A DNA stretch of 64,000 nucleotides, from assembly GCF_014192475.1 (NCBI RefSeq), contig NZ_JACHXZ010000001.1, forward strand, positions 1,102,110 through 1,166,109, read 5' to 3'. The notes beneath the pieces were generated by a model. That model was given only the letters and a program-made list of their open reading frames with translations. It was not told the origin of the DNA and searched no databases. Within the stretch, counting starts at the first letter, position 1. Each line of letters opens with the position of its first letter. The position numbers and the translations under genes were made by a program. This stretch comes from Simiduia aestuariiviva. Its GTDB lineage: Bacteria > Pseudomonadota > Gammaproteobacteria > Pseudomonadales > Cellvibrionaceae. Of the stretch, positions 35,472-45,885 are shown piece by piece.

Positions 35472-36932
35472 ATGGGTTGCCCCAGCGAGAATCTGACAAT
35501 GCTATCTAACGCCCCTGAGGTTGCGCACCAAACTGATGAGGATCTTTGGACCCGCGTGCGCGCCGGGATTGTCAATCCAGCGTCCGGTAGTTTTCTCTAT
35601 GCGGATTGGACGGCCAGTGGCCGACTATACCGCCCCATTGAGATGCGTTTGTCGGAACACATTGGCGCTTTTATGGCCAATACCCACACCGAAGACAGTT
35701 TAAGCGGGCGCATGATGACCCATTGGCTGCAGCAGGCGGAGGCGCGAATAAAGGACCACGTCAATGCGGCCCCCACAGACGTTCTGCTATCCACCGGCAG
35801 TGGCATGACCGGCGCCTTGGGCAAATTGATCCGGATGATGGGTTGGTGGGCACATGAGCAACACAAGCCTTCAGTCTTGGCGGCCTTGGGCCGCAAGGGA
35901 GGGGCGCGCCCCTTGGTGTATATCACCCACCGTGAGCACCACAGCAACCACACCATGTGGTTGGAAAGCCTAGCGGAGGTGCGCATGATTCCCACGGTGG
36001 GGTTCGATGAAATCGATCTTGCATGGTTGGCTGCCGATCTCGCCGGTGAATCGTCGCAGCGGGTAAAAATGGCCTCTGTGACAGCGGCTAGTAATGTTAC
36101 CGGCGTGCGCACGCCCTATCGAGAAATTGCCGGGCTGATGCATGATCACGGCGGGCTTTGCTTTGTGGATTTCGCTGCCTCAGCGCCCTATGATGCCATC
36201 GATATGCACCCGAATGAGCGTGAGTCACTGGACGCTATATTCTTTTCGCCCCATAAGTTTTTAGGCGGCCCAGGTAGTCAAGGCGTGCTGATATTTTCCA
36301 GTAAACTCTATCGCAATCAGGTGCCCGAACAGCCGGGTGGCGGTACGGTGGTGTGGACCAATCCGTGGGGAGAGCACCGCTTTATCAATGATATAGCGCA
36401 GCGCGAGAATGGGGGTACGCCAGGAATATTACAAACCTTGAAAACCGCGTTGGCCATCCAGCTCAAAGAATCCATGGGCGTCGAGCGGATTCATCGGAGT
36501 GAGGCTGCGCTGAACGCCCGATTTTTTGAGCGCTTGGATGCTATGTCTGACGTGCAAATCTTAGCGTCGCAACACCGTCAGCGGTTGAGTATTTTTTCCA
36601 TTGTGTTTGATAAGGTGCACTATCAAACAGCGGTGCGACTTTTAAGTGATCGATTTGGTGTTCAGGCGCGCGGCGGCTGCGCTTGTGCGGGGACCTATGG
36701 CCACATTCTTCTGGGTATCGATCGCTGTGCCTCGCGGGCCATCACCAATCAGCTTGATGAAGATGCAGGTGCCGATAAGCCCGGTTGGGTTCGCATCAGT
36801 TTTCACCCCGCTATGACGCTACAGGACGTCGACACCATCGCCGATGCGGTGGCCGCCGTGGCGACAATGAGTGGGCAAGATTTGTCAACCGATCGGCCCG
36901 TTGGCCCGAATATTTGGGCGCCATTGGTATAG
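35472..36932 (+). CDS. Class V aminotransferase-fold PLP enzyme (cysteine desulfurase/kynureninase-like)
   Basis: 486-aa PLP enzyme of fold type I. The Schiff-base Lys is in FSPHKFLGGPGSQG near residue 262; THREHHSNHTMWLE and the small-domain RGGCACAGTYGH with closely spaced Cys are also seen. The Cys pair resembles the desulfurase/selenocysteine-lyase branch, but I cannot assign a substrate. Divergent from an Lrp-type regulator, so amino-acid-responsive catabolism is likely. Starts at 35472 or 35499 are both possible; neither has a strong ribosome site. Confidence 0.85.
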   Translation: MGCPSENLTMLSNAPEVAHQTDEDLWTRVRAGIVNPASGSFLYADWTASGRLYRPIEMRLSEHIGAFMANTHTEDSLSGRMMTHWLQQAEARIKDHVNAAPTDVLLSTGSGMTGALGKLIRMMGWWAHEQHKPSVLAALGRKGGARPLVYITHREHHSNHTMWLESLAEVRMIPTVGFDEIDLAWLAADLAGESSQRVKMASVTAASNVTGVRTPYREIAGLMHDHGGLCFVDFAASAPYDAIDMHPNERESLDAIFFSPHKFLGGPGSQGVLIFSSKLYRNQVPEQPGGGTVVWTNPWGEHRFINDIAQRENGGTPGILQTLKTALAIQLKESMGVERIHRSEAALNARFFERLDAMSDVQILASQHRQRLSIFSIVFDKVHYQTAVRLLSDRFGVQARGGCACAGTYGHILLGIDRCASRAITNQLDEDAGADKPGWVRISFHPAMTLQDVDTIADAVAAVATMSGQDLSTDRPVGPNIWAPLV

Positions 36933-36978
36933 GTGTCAATGCAGGGGATTGTTGCGTGTATAAAGTATTGGGCGGGCG

Positions 36979-38130
36979 CTAGCTCCGCCCTTCAATCATC
37001 GACAGTGCCAGTTTCGCGACATTGACCGAGCCACCTTCTTTGCCGAGTTTGCCACGCACTTTGTTGAGCTCGCCAATCATCGTGTTGCGATAGGCAGTAT
37101 CATCTAACAAGCGCAGTGTTTCGTCGGCAATGTGTTTGGGTATGGCATCACCTTGAATGAATTCTTTGACGATTTGTTTTTCCGCGACAATGTTCTCTAG
37201 CCCGATGTTGTCGATCTTAACCATTCGCTTCAGTATCCAGTAAGACAGAGGCGCGATTTTATAGACAATGGTGTTGGGCACACCCATAAGTGCAATTTCA
37301 AGGGTGGCGGTACCCGAGGCCGTCATTATGGCGTCGCACACCTGCATGACATTGTAGGAGCGATCGCGAATTGCCCGCACCTGGAGCTCGGGGAATTGTG
37401 CGAGTAGCGGTTGAATATCGGTGAGTTGGATGGTGCTGGCCAAGGGTAAAATGAACTGCGCATCGTTTTTAGTCTTACGCAGCTCGCTGGCTGACGCAAG
37501 CAAAATGGGCAGCACTCGCGCCACTTCACTTTTTCTGGAGCCGGGAAACAGTCCGACTGTCGGCAGCCCCTTTTCTAGTTGATAGCGCTCATAGCATTCA
37601 GCGGCACTGCGATTGGGGTGTACTTCATCCACTAAGGGGTGGCCCACAAAGGTGCACGGCACGCCTGCATTCTCGTAAAACTTTTCTTCGAAAGGGAATA
37701 GCACGGCCATGTGATCAATTTTTTTAGCCATAGTGTGTACGCGGTGAGAGCGCCATGCCCAAACCTGCGGGCTGATGTAAAACAGCACCTTGATTCCCAT
37801 GGCCTTGGCTTTTTCAGCTAGGCGAAAATTGAACTCTTGGTAGTCCACTAAAATCAATAGATCCGGAGGCGATTGCTTTAGCTCATCGACCAAAAGATTG
37901 AGTGCCTTTTTAATTTTTCCGTAGTGCCTCACCACTTCCCACAAGCCCACCACGGCAATGTCGGCGCAATCTACTAACAGGTCACAGCCGGCTTCGCGCA
38001 ACAGGTCTGAGCCCATGCCTTTTACGCGCGTGTTGGGCGCCAATTGGTGCAATGCTTTGACCAAATTGGCTGCATGCAGATCACCTGATGCCTCTCCGGC
38101 ACTGATCATTACAGAATATGTTTGGCTCAT
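36979..38130 (-). CDS. lpxB: Lipid-A-disaccharide synthase
   Basis: GT19 glycosyltransferase joining UDP-2,3-diacylglucosamine to lipid X, 383 aa. It opens VMISAGEASGDLHAANLV and carries the KVLFYISPQVWAWR block and GLFPGSRKSEVARVLP. Normally it follows lpxA on the same strand; here it is inverted and is the third gene of an operon with the gnnA/gnnB-like genes. Its start overlaps the aminotransferase stop by 4 bases, so disaccharide formation is coupled to the amino-sugar genes. Confidence 0.97.
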   Translation of the reverse strand: MSQTYSVMISAGEASGDLHAANLVKALHQLAPNTRVKGMGSDLLREAGCDLLVDCADIAVVGLWEVVRHYGKIKKALNLLVDELKQSPPDLLILVDYQEFNFRLAEKAKAMGIKVLFYISPQVWAWRSHRVHTMAKKIDHMAVLFPFEEKFYENAGVPCTFVGHPLVDEVHPNRSAAECYERYQLEKGLPTVGLFPGSRKSEVARVLPILLASASELRKTKNDAQFILPLASTIQLTDIQPLLAQFPELQVRAIRDRSYNVMQVCDAIMTASGTATLEIALMGVPNTIVYKIAPLSYWILKRMVKIDNIGLENIVAEKQIVKEFIQGDAIPKHIADETLRLLDDTAYRNTMIGELNKVRGKLGKEGGSVNVAKLALSMIEGRS

Positions 38131-39221
38131 AGGGCTGATTTAATCACGCTGGCAATTAATTCGATTTTGTCTTCCGTGAGTTCTGGATAAACCGGTAGTG
38201 CGAAACAATGTTGCATAACAGATTCGGTCACCGGCAGCGAAACGTTTTTGCAGTCATCGGCAAACACTTCCTGTTTGTGCAGGGGCACAGGATAGTAAAT
38301 GGCGCAGGCAATGTCCTGTGCACGCAGGGCTTCCAAAATTTTGTCGCGCTCGGGATGTAGGCAGCAGTATTGGTGAAATACGTGTTTGCCGGTGCCGTCT
38401 TGCGCCGGAGTTTGCACATTTGTGCCCGCAAGATGTTTCCGGTAGAGGCTGTCAACGCGGCGGCGGTTATCGTTAAATTCATCGATCAATGGCAGCTTCG
38501 CCCGCAATACTACGGCTTGTAGTTCATCTAAACGCGATGTGTAACCAACTAGGCTGTGGTGATACTGAATTTTGCTGCCATGATTGCGGTATTGCTTTAC
38601 CAGCGCCGCAAGTTCGTCGGAGTTGGTGGAGACTAATCCGCCGTCGCCATAGCAGCCCAAATTTTTTGACGGAAAGAAGCTGAACGCGCCTAAGTCGCCA
38701 AAACTGCCGGTTTGACGACCGTTGATGTGCGCGCCGAAGGACTGGGCGCAGTCTTCCACAATGTGTAACTTGTGTGTATCACACAATGATTTCAGTGCAG
38801 GCATATCAACCGGTTGGCCAAACAAATGCACCGGTATGACCGCGCGGGTTTTATCGGTGATGGCTTTTTCAACTTCGGCGAGGTCAATGTTAAACGTAGC
38901 GGGGTTGATGTCCACAAATACTGGCGTTGCCCCTACGTATTTAATGGCTTCTGCGGTGGCGATAAAGGTAAACGGTGTGGTAATGACTTCGTCGCCGGGT
39001 TTGATGCCCAGAGACAGCAATGCCAAGTGCAGCGCATCCGTACCGGAGCCTACGCCGATGGCGTGTTTAACGCCAAGGTAATCGGCTGCCTCTTTTTCAA
39101 ATGCCTGAACATTTGGGCCTAAAATAAACGCCGCGGTTTCCATGGCCTCACGCATACCTGCGTCTATCTGGTCTTTTAGGCGGTGGTACTGTTCGGTCAA
39201 ATCAACCATTGGGATTTTCAT
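38127..39221 (-). CDS. gnnB: DegT/DnrJ/EryC1 aminotransferase, probable GnnB (UDP-GlcNAc3N synthesis)
   Basis: 364-aa sugar-nucleotide aminotransferase. PLP features: GSGTDALHLALLSLG, EDCAQSFGA, and the Lys in FSFFPSKNLGCYGDGG; the tail has the family's HVFHQYC and IYYPVPLHKQ. I call it GnnB by context: 21 bases downstream of a MocA-family dehydrogenase and coupled to lpxB, the arrangement expected for conversion of 3-keto-UDP-GlcNAc to UDP-GlcNAc3N. Wbp/Wec-type O-antigen aminotransferases are similar, so the symbol is tentative. Confidence 0.8.
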   Translation of the reverse strand: MKIPMVDLTEQYHRLKDQIDAGMREAMETAAFILGPNVQAFEKEAADYLGVKHAIGVGSGTDALHLALLSLGIKPGDEVITTPFTFIATAEAIKYVGATPVFVDINPATFNIDLAEVEKAITDKTRAVIPVHLFGQPVDMPALKSLCDTHKLHIVEDCAQSFGAHINGRQTGSFGDLGAFSFFPSKNLGCYGDGGLVSTNSDELAALVKQYRNHGSKIQYHHSLVGYTSRLDELQAVVLRAKLPLIDEFNDNRRRVDSLYRKHLAGTNVQTPAQDGTGKHVFHQYCCLHPERDKILEALRAQDIACAIYYPVPLHKQEVFADDCKNVSLPVTESVMQHCFALPVYPELTEDKIELIASVIKSAL

Positions 39222-39242
39222 GGGGCAATCTCAAATAAATAA

Positions 39243-40181
39243 TTAATTATCTTTCATTAAACGTGAAATTTGTTGTGCTGTGGCCAGCGCGCGGCGGCCG
39301 TCTTCTCCGCTAACCTGCGTGGGCTTGCCCTGCTGAATGCTGTCCAAAAATGCAATGATTTCAACTTTAAGGGCGTCATTGTTGTCGAACAAGCTCTCTT
39401 CGCTTTCAATCTCAGGGATGCCGGGAAACATTTCCTTGTCACCCTTGCTGTAGAGCTTGAGTGCACGGTTTTGGAAGTCAATGGTGATGCAGGAGTCCTC
39501 CTGAAAAATACGCATTTTTCGTTCGGTTTTCAGGCTGACGCGGCTGGCGGTAACGTTGGCGACACAGCCGTTTTCGAATTCTATGCGGGCGTTGGCGATG
39601 TCGGTGGACTCGGTCAGCACTTTGGTGCCAGAGGCGGCAATCTGTTTCACTGGCACGCCCACGATATTTTGGATGATGTCGATGTCGTGAATCATCAAAT
39701 CCAAGACCACGTTGACGTCATTGGCGCGCGGGTTGAACGGTGCCAACCGGTGCGACTCGATAAATTTGGGGTGTCCCAAGCGATCGCCCAAGGCCAGCAG
39801 TGCGGCGTTAAAGCGCTCAAGGTGACCCACTTGAATCAAGAGGCCACGGGCCTTGGCCAGCTCGATGAGTTCATCGGCCTCGGCCACGGTTACCGTAATG
39901 GGTTTTTCGATAAGCACATGAATGCCATGCTCTAGGCAATCTTTGGCGATTTGGTGGTGATATACCGTTGGCGCGGCAATGCTGACGGCGTCCACGCGCC
40001 CGAATAAATCGCGATAGTCGGTCAATGCTTCGCAGCCGTGTTGTGCGGCAATGTCGTTGCAATTGTCGGCGTTGGCGTCAACCACCGCCACGAGGTGACT
40101 GTTGGGCAAACTGGCGTATTTTTGAGCGTGGAATTTGCCGAGATAGCCAACGCCTATAACGGCGGTATTGAGCTTGTTCAT
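39243..40181 (-). CDS. gnnA: Gfo/Idh/MocA oxidoreductase, probable GnnA (UDP-GlcNAc 3-dehydrogenase)
   Basis: 312-aa NAD-dependent dehydrogenase. N-terminal Rossmann fold AVIGVGYLGKFHAQKY, the catalytic EKPI motif (IEKPITVT), VGHLERFNAA, and the metal-free active-site DLMIHDIDI helix. It is first in the minus-strand operon gnnA-gnnB-lpxB. In Acidithiobacillus and Leptospira an enzyme of this family oxidises position 3 of UDP-GlcNAc for lipid A with amide-linked 3-chains. The assignment rests on family plus neighbours. Confidence 0.8.
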   Translation of the reverse strand: MNKLNTAVIGVGYLGKFHAQKYASLPNSHLVAVVDANADNCNDIAAQHGCEALTDYRDLFGRVDAVSIAAPTVYHHQIAKDCLEHGIHVLIEKPITVTVAEADELIELAKARGLLIQVGHLERFNAALLALGDRLGHPKFIESHRLAPFNPRANDVNVVLDLMIHDIDIIQNIVGVPVKQIAASGTKVLTESTDIANARIEFENGCVANVTASRVSLKTERKMRIFQEDSCITIDFQNRALKLYSKGDKEMFPGIPEIESEESLFDNNDALKVEIIAFLDSIQQGKPTQVSGEDGRRALATAQQISRLMKDN

Positions 40182-40304
40182 GCGCGCGGGGGCCTCTGTG
40201 CGATGCTAGCGGAACAGGGGCGCTATTGTAGCCCAAGGTTTGGGCAAATGCTTGGCGCCGGTGGTATCATCGCGCTTCCAGTTGCGATATCCCTTGGTTA
40301 AATA

Positions 40305-40925
40305 ATGAGCAAGTTCAAGCCAGAGCCCTTTATCAGTTGCTATGGAGGCGCCTTGGGTGCCGGTGTAGACGAAGTGGGCCGGGGCCCTTTGGCGGGTGAT
40401 GTGGTAGCGGCGGCTGTCATTCTTGATCCAGCTGCGCCCATTGCAGGGTTGGCTGACTCCAAGAAGTTGACTGAGAGAAAGCGCGAGCTGCTATTTGTAG
40501 AGATTCAGGCCAAAGCACTCGCGTTTTGTATTGCGCGCGCTTCGGTGGCGGAGATAGACCGCATTAACATACTACAGGCCAGCCTATTGGCCATGACCCG
40601 GGCCGTCGAGGGCCTAGCGATCCAACCAGAGCACGTGTGGGTGGATGGCAATAAAATTCCTACCTGGCGCTATCCCGCTGAGGCAGTGGTCAAGGGCGAC
40701 AGTCGCGTAGCTGCCATCAGTGCCGCGTCCATTTTGGCCAAGGTCACCCGCGACCGCGAGCTGGTCCTGCTGCACCAACAATTTCCAGATTATGGGTTTG
40801 CCGATCACAAGGGCTACCCCACAGCAGTTCATTTGGCTGCCATAGAAAAGCACGGCATTACGCCGCATCACCGTCAATCCTTTGGGCCGGTTAAAAAGCG
40901 GCTCGAACAATTGGATTTGTTTTAA
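40305..40925 (+). CDS. rnhB: Ribonuclease HII
   Basis: Cleaves the RNA strand of RNA-DNA hybrids and single ribonucleotides in DNA, 206 aa. The active site is visible: [14 protein letters not shown] (Asp, Glu), VWVDGNKIP (Asp) and [15 protein letters not shown] (Asp). Followed after 2 bases by dnaE, the standard order. Diverges from the gnnA-gnnB-lpxB operon across a 123-base spacer. Confidence 0.98.
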   Translation: MSKFKPEPFISCYGGALGAGVDEVGRGPLAGDVVAAAVILDPAAPIAGLADSKKLTERKRELLFVEIQAKALAFCIARASVAEIDRINILQASLLAMTRAVEGLAIQPEHVWVDGNKIPTWRYPAEAVVKGDSRVAAISAASILAKVTRDRELVLLHQQFPDYGFADHKGYPTAVHLAAIEKHGITPHHRQSFGPVKKRLEQLDLF

Positions 40926-40927
40926 GT

Positions 40928-43900
40928 ATGAGTGCGTCCTTTGTACATTTGCGCCTGCACACGGAATTTTCTTTGTCTGATAGCGTGGTGCGTATCGGCG
41001 GTTTAATCAATCGCTTGAAAGAGTTGGATATGCCGGCTTGTGCCATTACCGATCAAACCAACTTTTACGGCCTCATTAAGTTCTATAGCAAGTGCGAAGG
41101 CGCTGGTATTAAGCCCATTGTCGGCGCCGATTTTCATTTGGCGGACGAGGAAGGTAATCCCACGCTGTTAACCCTGCTGGCGATGAATAGCCGAGGCTAT
41201 AAAAACATCACCGAATTGATATCAAAAGCGTGGCAACACGGCCAGCACCACGGCGTCGCTAAAATCCAGCGGGCCTGGGTGAGTGAGCACGCCGAGGGCG
41301 TCATTGCGCTGTCGGGCGGTCGGCTTGGCGATGTGGGTAAAGCCCTGCTGGGCGGTCGCGCTGCGCAGGCGGCGGAGTTGTTGCAGGCGTGGCAGCGGGA
41401 TTTCCCCAATCGCTTTTACTTGGAACTCACACGCACAGGCCGTGAAAACGAAGAAAATTATTTACACGCGGCGGTGGCACTGGCGGCGCAATTTCAATGC
41501 CCTGTGGTGGCCACAAACGACGTGTGCTTTTTACACAGCGAAGAGTTTGAAGTGCATGAGGCGAGGGTGTGCATCGGTGAGGGGCGCGCCTTGGACGATC
41601 CACGTCGCGAGCGCCGCTATAGCGATCAGCAATACTTGCGCACGGCTGACGAAATGGCGGAGCTGTTTGCCGACATTCCCGAGGCGGTGGCAAACACCGT
41701 GGAAATTGCCAAGCGCTGCACGGTGGATATTCAATTGGGCACCTACTTTTTGCCTGATTATCCGATACCCGATGACTTTGACCAGGGCGAAATTTTTGAA
41801 ATTTACTCGCGCGAGTTTATGCGCAGTGAAGCCGTTAACGCCATGGTGGAAAAATGGGCCGGCAAGGAAGACACCCCAGAATATGCAGAGGCTTTGCGGG
41901 TCAATTTTTTCTTTCAGAAAATTACTTACGAAGGTCTTGAGTGGCGATTGGCTCGGATCTTAGATAAGCGCGATCCGGACTACGCCCACAAGCGACAACT
42001 ATTTGTAGACCGGCTCAAGTTTGAGCTGGATATCATCATGCAAATGGGCTTTCCGGGCTATTTTTTGATTGTGATGGATTTCATCCAGTGGGCCAAAGAC
42101 AACGGAATTCCAGTAGGGCCAGGGCGGGGCTCCGGTGCCGGCTCGTTGGTGGCTTACGCACAAAAAATTACCGACCTCGACCCTCTGGAATACGATTTGC
42201 TGTTTGAACGTTTCCTGAATCCAGAGCGGGTATCAATGCCCGATTTTGACGTGGATTTCTGCATGGAAAACCGCGACAAGGTGATCAGCTATGTGGCGGA
42301 CAAATACGGGCGCGACGCGGTTAGCCAAATTATTACCTTCGGCACCATGGCGGCTAAGGCGGTGGTGCGCGACGTGGCGCGGGTGCTCGGCAAGAGTTAC
42401 GGCCTAGCGGATAAATTGTCGAAAATGATTCCACCCACGCCGGGTATGACACTCAAGCAGGCGTTGGAGGAGGAGCCCATACTCACAGAATTTTTGGCGA
42501 GCGATTCCGAGGCGCAAGAAATTTGGGAAATGGCCGTACGGCTTGAAGGTCTTACCCGCAACGTCGGCAAGCATGCCGGCGGGGTGGTAATCGCGCCCAC
42601 TAAATTAACCGACTTTGCGCCGCTGTATTGCGATGAAGAGGGCGGTGGTCTGGTTACCCAGTTCGACAAAAACGATGTGGAATCAGCGGGCTTAGTCAAG
42701 TTTGACTTTTTGGGTTTGCGCACGCTCACGATCATCGACTGGGCGGTGAAAATGATCGACCGCGATCGCAAGCTCACGGGCGAAGCGCCGCTCGATATCT
42801 CGGCGTTACCGCTCGACGATGAGCAAACATTTAAGTTGCTAAAGCGCGCTGAAACCACAGCGGTGTTCCAGCTGGAATCGCGCGGCATGAAAGATCTTAT
42901 TAAGCGCCTGCAGCCCGATAACTTGGAAGACATGATCGCACTGGTGGCGTTGTTTCGCCCCGGCCCTTTGCAGTCGGGCATGGTGGATGACTTTATCAAC
43001 CGTAAACACGGTCGCGCCAAGGTGGCCTATCCAGACGCCACTTATCAGCATGAAACCCTAAAACCGATTTTGGAGCCCACCTACGGGGTTATCGTATACC
43101 AAGAGCAGGTAATGCAAATTGCGCAGGTGTTGGCCGGCTATACGCTGGGCGGCGCCGACATGTTGCGCCGTGCCATGGGTAAGAAAAAGCCCGAGGAAAT
43201 GGCGAAGCAGCGCTCTACCTTTGAGGAGGGCGCGGCGAGCCAGGGCATAGATCCGAATCTGGCCATGAAGATTTTTGACTTGGTGGAAAAATTTGCCGGT
43301 TACGGATTTAACAAGTCGCACTCGGCCGCCTACGCCCTTGTTTCCTACCAAACTGCGTGGCTCAAAGCTCATTACCCCGCGCACTTTATGGCGGCCACCA
43401 TGTCCTCTGACATGGATAAGACAGATAAGGTGGTCACATTTATTGAAGAGTGTCGGGAGATGGGCCTGACCTTGTTGCCACCCGACGTAAACAGCGGCGA
43501 GTTCATGTTTAACGTCAATCCAGAGGGCCACATTGTTTACGGCCTAGGCGCCATTAAGGGCTTAGGTGAAGGCCCCGTGGATAACATCATCGCAGCGCGC
43601 AACGAGGGCGGCCCCTTCACTAGCCTGTTCGACTTCTGTGCACGTATCGACCCGCGCAAGGTCAACAAGCGCGCGTTGGAGGCTCTGGTGCGCTCGGGAG
43701 CCTTTGATCGCATTGGCCCCCAACAGAATCTCGATTACGACCGCGCCGTGTTGATGGCAGCCATAGGCGAGGCGGTAAAGGCGGCAGAGCAGAGCCACGC
43801 CAATGCCAGTGCCGGCATGATGGATTTATTCGGGGAAGTGGTGCCCACGGCGACAGAGGCCAATGGCGACGTCTACAGTGAGTTCAGCCAAGTCAAAAGC

Positions 43901-44542
43901 CTCACCATGCGTGAGCGGCTCGATGGTGAGCGCGATACCTTGGGCTTGTACCTCACCGGCCACCCCATTGATGAATACCACCGAGAACTGAAGTATTTGG
44001 TGTCCAATCGCATTGCTGACCTCAAGCCGGAGAAGTCGAACCAGCGCATTGCGGGCTTGGTGGTGGCCATGCGGGCAATGAAAACCAAGCGCGGCGACAC
44101 CATGGCCTTTGTCTCCCTCGACGACCGCTCAGGGCGTATCGAAGTGGCCTTGTTTGCCGACACCTACACGAATTACCGCGATAAAGTGGTTAAAGATGCA
44201 CTGTTGGTGATTGAGGGGCAGGTGAGCCATGACGATTATTCGGGCCAGTTAAAAATGCGTGCCGATACCGTTCACGACTTGGGTGAGGCGCGCGCCAACA
44301 TGGCCAAGGGCGTGCACATGGAGTGGCATCCAGGCGAGGTACAGGATGGGCAATTAGAACAGCTACAGCGCCTCCTCAACGCACACCGCGGGGGCACTTG
44401 TCCTATCACCGTGGATTTCCGCACCGAGCAGGGGCGGGGGCGCGTGCACCTGGGCCAAGAGTGGCAGGTCAACGCCTCTGAGGACTTGCTGGCTGCGTTG
44501 CGTGAGTTATTTGGCGCCGAACGCGTGCGAATGGTTTACTAA
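40928..44542 (+). CDS. dnaE: DNA polymerase III alpha subunit
   Basis: Replicative polymerase, 1204 aa. N-terminal PHP domain ([14 protein letters not shown]), then the polymerase palm with [15 protein letters not shown] and the catalytic MPDFDVDFC Asp pair near residue 437, the fingers, HhH and OB-fold domain (~1000-1080, [21 protein letters not shown]), and a C-terminal tau-binding part. The PHP histidines expected for residual metal binding look partly changed (HLRLH, DQTNFYG), as in E. coli-type DnaE with an inactive PHP. Confidence 0.98.
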   Translation: MSASFVHLRLHTEFSLSDSVVRIGGLINRLKELDMPACAITDQTNFYGLIKFYSKCEGAGIKPIVGADFHLADEEGNPTLLTLLAMNSRGYKNITELISKAWQHGQHHGVAKIQRAWVSEHAEGVIALSGGRLGDVGKALLGGRAAQAAELLQAWQRDFPNRFYLELTRTGRENEENYLHAAVALAAQFQCPVVATNDVCFLHSEEFEVHEARVCIGEGRALDDPRRERRYSDQQYLRTADEMAELFADIPEAVANTVEIAKRCTVDIQLGTYFLPDYPIPDDFDQGEIFEIYSREFMRSEAVNAMVEKWAGKEDTPEYAEALRVNFFFQKITYEGLEWRLARILDKRDPDYAHKRQLFVDRLKFELDIIMQMGFPGYFLIVMDFIQWAKDNGIPVGPGRGSGAGSLVAYAQKITDLDPLEYDLLFERFLNPERVSMPDFDVDFCMENRDKVISYVADKYGRDAVSQIITFGTMAAKAVVRDVARVLGKSYGLADKLSKMIPPTPGMTLKQALEEEPILTEFLASDSEAQEIWEMAVRLEGLTRNVGKHAGGVVIAPTKLTDFAPLYCDEEGGGLVTQFDKNDVESAGLVKFDFLGLRTLTIIDWAVKMIDRDRKLTGEAPLDISALPLDDEQTFKLLKRAETTAVFQLESRGMKDLIKRLQPDNLEDMIALVALFRPGPLQSGMVDDFINRKHGRAKVAYPDATYQHETLKPILEPTYGVIVYQEQVMQIAQVLAGYTLGGADMLRRAMGKKKPEEMAKQRSTFEEGAASQGIDPNLAMKIFDLVEKFAGYGFNKSHSAAYALVSYQTAWLKAHYPAHFMAATMSSDMDKTDKVVTFIEECREMGLTLLPPDVNSGEFMFNVNPEGHIVYGLGAIKGLGEGPVDNIIAARNEGGPFTSLFDFCARIDPRKVNKRALEALVRSGAFDRIGPQQNLDYDRAVLMAAIGEAVKAAEQSHANASAGMMDLFGEVVPTATEANGDVYSEFSQVKSLTMRERLDGERDTLGLYLTGHPIDEYHRELKYLVSNRIADLKPEKSNQRIAGLVVAMRAMKTKRGDTMAFVSLDDRSGRIEVALFADTYTNYRDKVVKDALLVIEGQVSHDDYSGQLKMRADTVHDLGEARANMAKGVHMEWHPGEVQDGQLEQLQRLLNAHRGGTCPITVDFRTEQGRGRVHLGQEWQVNASEDLLAALRELFGAERVRMVY

Positions 44543-44668
44543 GGCGGCGCAGCCCGCGGTGACTAAGTGGTCGTGTATTGTAGGGCGTTCATACGAATGT
44601 TTGAAATTATTGGACTTGAATCATAGGTATTTCTGACAAAAAGCCTGTGGATTTAGGCCGAAATTGTG

Positions 44669-44720
44669 GCCGCTAAGGGTGACTCGGCACCGCCTTTCGC
44701 GTATCTTTAGCGGCATTTTT
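44669..44720 (+). terminator. Structured hairpin with T-run between dnaE and accA
   Basis: GCCGCTAA (44669-44676) pairs with TTAGCGGC (44707-44714); a second small stem GGTG/CACC nests inside the 30-base loop, and ATTTTT follows. It could terminate dnaE or act as an attenuator in the 237-base accA leader. Confidence 0.55.
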
Positions 44721-44779
44721 AGGCCCCTCAAATGGGGGATAAGCGTGGGCGAAAGCCCCCAAACCAAGAATTGGCGAAG

Positions 44780-45727
44780 ATGAACCTGAATTATTTGGAT
44801 TTTGAACAGCCCATTGCGGTGTTAGAGGCAAAAATCGAAGAGCTGCGCCTAGTGGGCTCAGACAACGATCTCAACATCACCGAAGAAATCAGTAAGCTAC
44901 AGGACAAAAGCCGAAAGCTTACGGCCAGTATCTACTCGGATTTGAGTCCTTGGCAGGTCGTGCAAGTGGCCCGTCATCCTCAGCGCCCCTATAGCTCCGA
45001 CTATATCAAGCGTATTTTTACCGACTGGGACGAGCTGCACGGCGATCGTCACTTCGGCGACGATCACGCCATCATTGGCGGTGTGGCGCGCTTGGATGGC
45101 AAGCCAGTGATGGTTATCGGTGAGGAAAAAGGCCGCTCTGTGCCCGAAAAGGTCATGCGCAATTTTGGCATGCCCAAGCCCGAGGGTTATCGCAAGGCGC
45201 TGCGGTTAATGGAAATGGCCGAGCGTTTCAAAATGCCCGTGCTGACACTTATCGATACGCCCGGGGCCTATCCTGGTATCGACAGTGAAGAGCGTGGGAT
45301 CAGTGAGGCCATCGCCCAAAACTTGGCGGTCATGTCGCGCTTGCGCACGCCTATAATCTGCACGGTGATCGGTGAGGGTTCGTCCGGTGGCGCCTTGGCC
45401 ATCGGTGTGGGCGATCAGCTCAACATGCTGCAATACTCCACTTACTTTGTTATCAGCCCAGAAGGCTGTGCCAATATTATTTGGAAAACTGTGGAAAAGG
45501 CGCCCGACGCGGCCAAAGCCATGGGCGTAACGTCTACTGTGCTGGAAGAGCTGGGTATTGTGGATGAGACTATTCCAGAGCCCTTGGGCGGTGCCCATCG
45601 CAATATAGATGAAATGTGTATGACGTTGCAGGGCAAGCTGGTGGATCAAGTGGATCGCTTGTGCGCCTTGAGCACAGATGAGCTGCTCGACACACGCTAT
45701 AAGCGCTTGATGAGCTACGGCAACTAA
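44780..45727 (+). CDS. accA: Acetyl-CoA carboxylase carboxyltransferase subunit alpha
   Basis: Half of the carboxyltransferase making malonyl-CoA for fatty acid synthesis, 315 aa. It opens [22 protein letters not shown] and contains [27 protein letters not shown], and [16 protein letters not shown], with the oxyanion glycines. An in-frame ATG at 44732 would add 16 residues, but family length and alignment favour 44780. Followed by a strong terminator, ending the long lipid/replication block. Confidence 0.98.
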   Translation: MNLNYLDFEQPIAVLEAKIEELRLVGSDNDLNITEEISKLQDKSRKLTASIYSDLSPWQVVQVARHPQRPYSSDYIKRIFTDWDELHGDRHFGDDHAIIGGVARLDGKPVMVIGEEKGRSVPEKVMRNFGMPKPEGYRKALRLMEMAERFKMPVLTLIDTPGAYPGIDSEERGISEAIAQNLAVMSRLRTPIICTVIGEGSSGGALAIGVGDQLNMLQYSTYFVISPEGCANIIWKTVEKAPDAAKAMGVTSTVLEELGIVDETIPEPLGGAHRNIDEMCMTLQGKLVDQVDRLCALSTDELLDTRYKRLMSYGN

Positions 45728-45748
45728 ACGCCCATTCCAGTTTGTATT

Positions 45749-45773
45749 AAAGGCCGCACTAGCGGCCTTTTTT
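45749..45773 (+). terminator. Intrinsic terminator after accA
   Basis: AAAGGCCGC (45749-45757) and GCGGCCTTT (45762-45770) form a 9-bp stem with a 4-base loop and a six-T run. It lies 22 bases after the accA stop. Confidence 0.92.
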
Positions 45774-45885
45774 ATTGCACAGCATCGCTAGTGGTGTGGT
45801 ACAGGCTGGCGTAATTTGAGCAAGCAGCGGTTGATTGTAGCGACTAGACTTGGATGAGTTAGGTCTTTCACTACGGGAACCCTCA

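Noticed and set aside
42397-43020. 207-codon minus-strand ORF inside dnaE
   Set aside because: Antisense shadow of a highly conserved gene, with Ser/Arg-rich composition and no motif.
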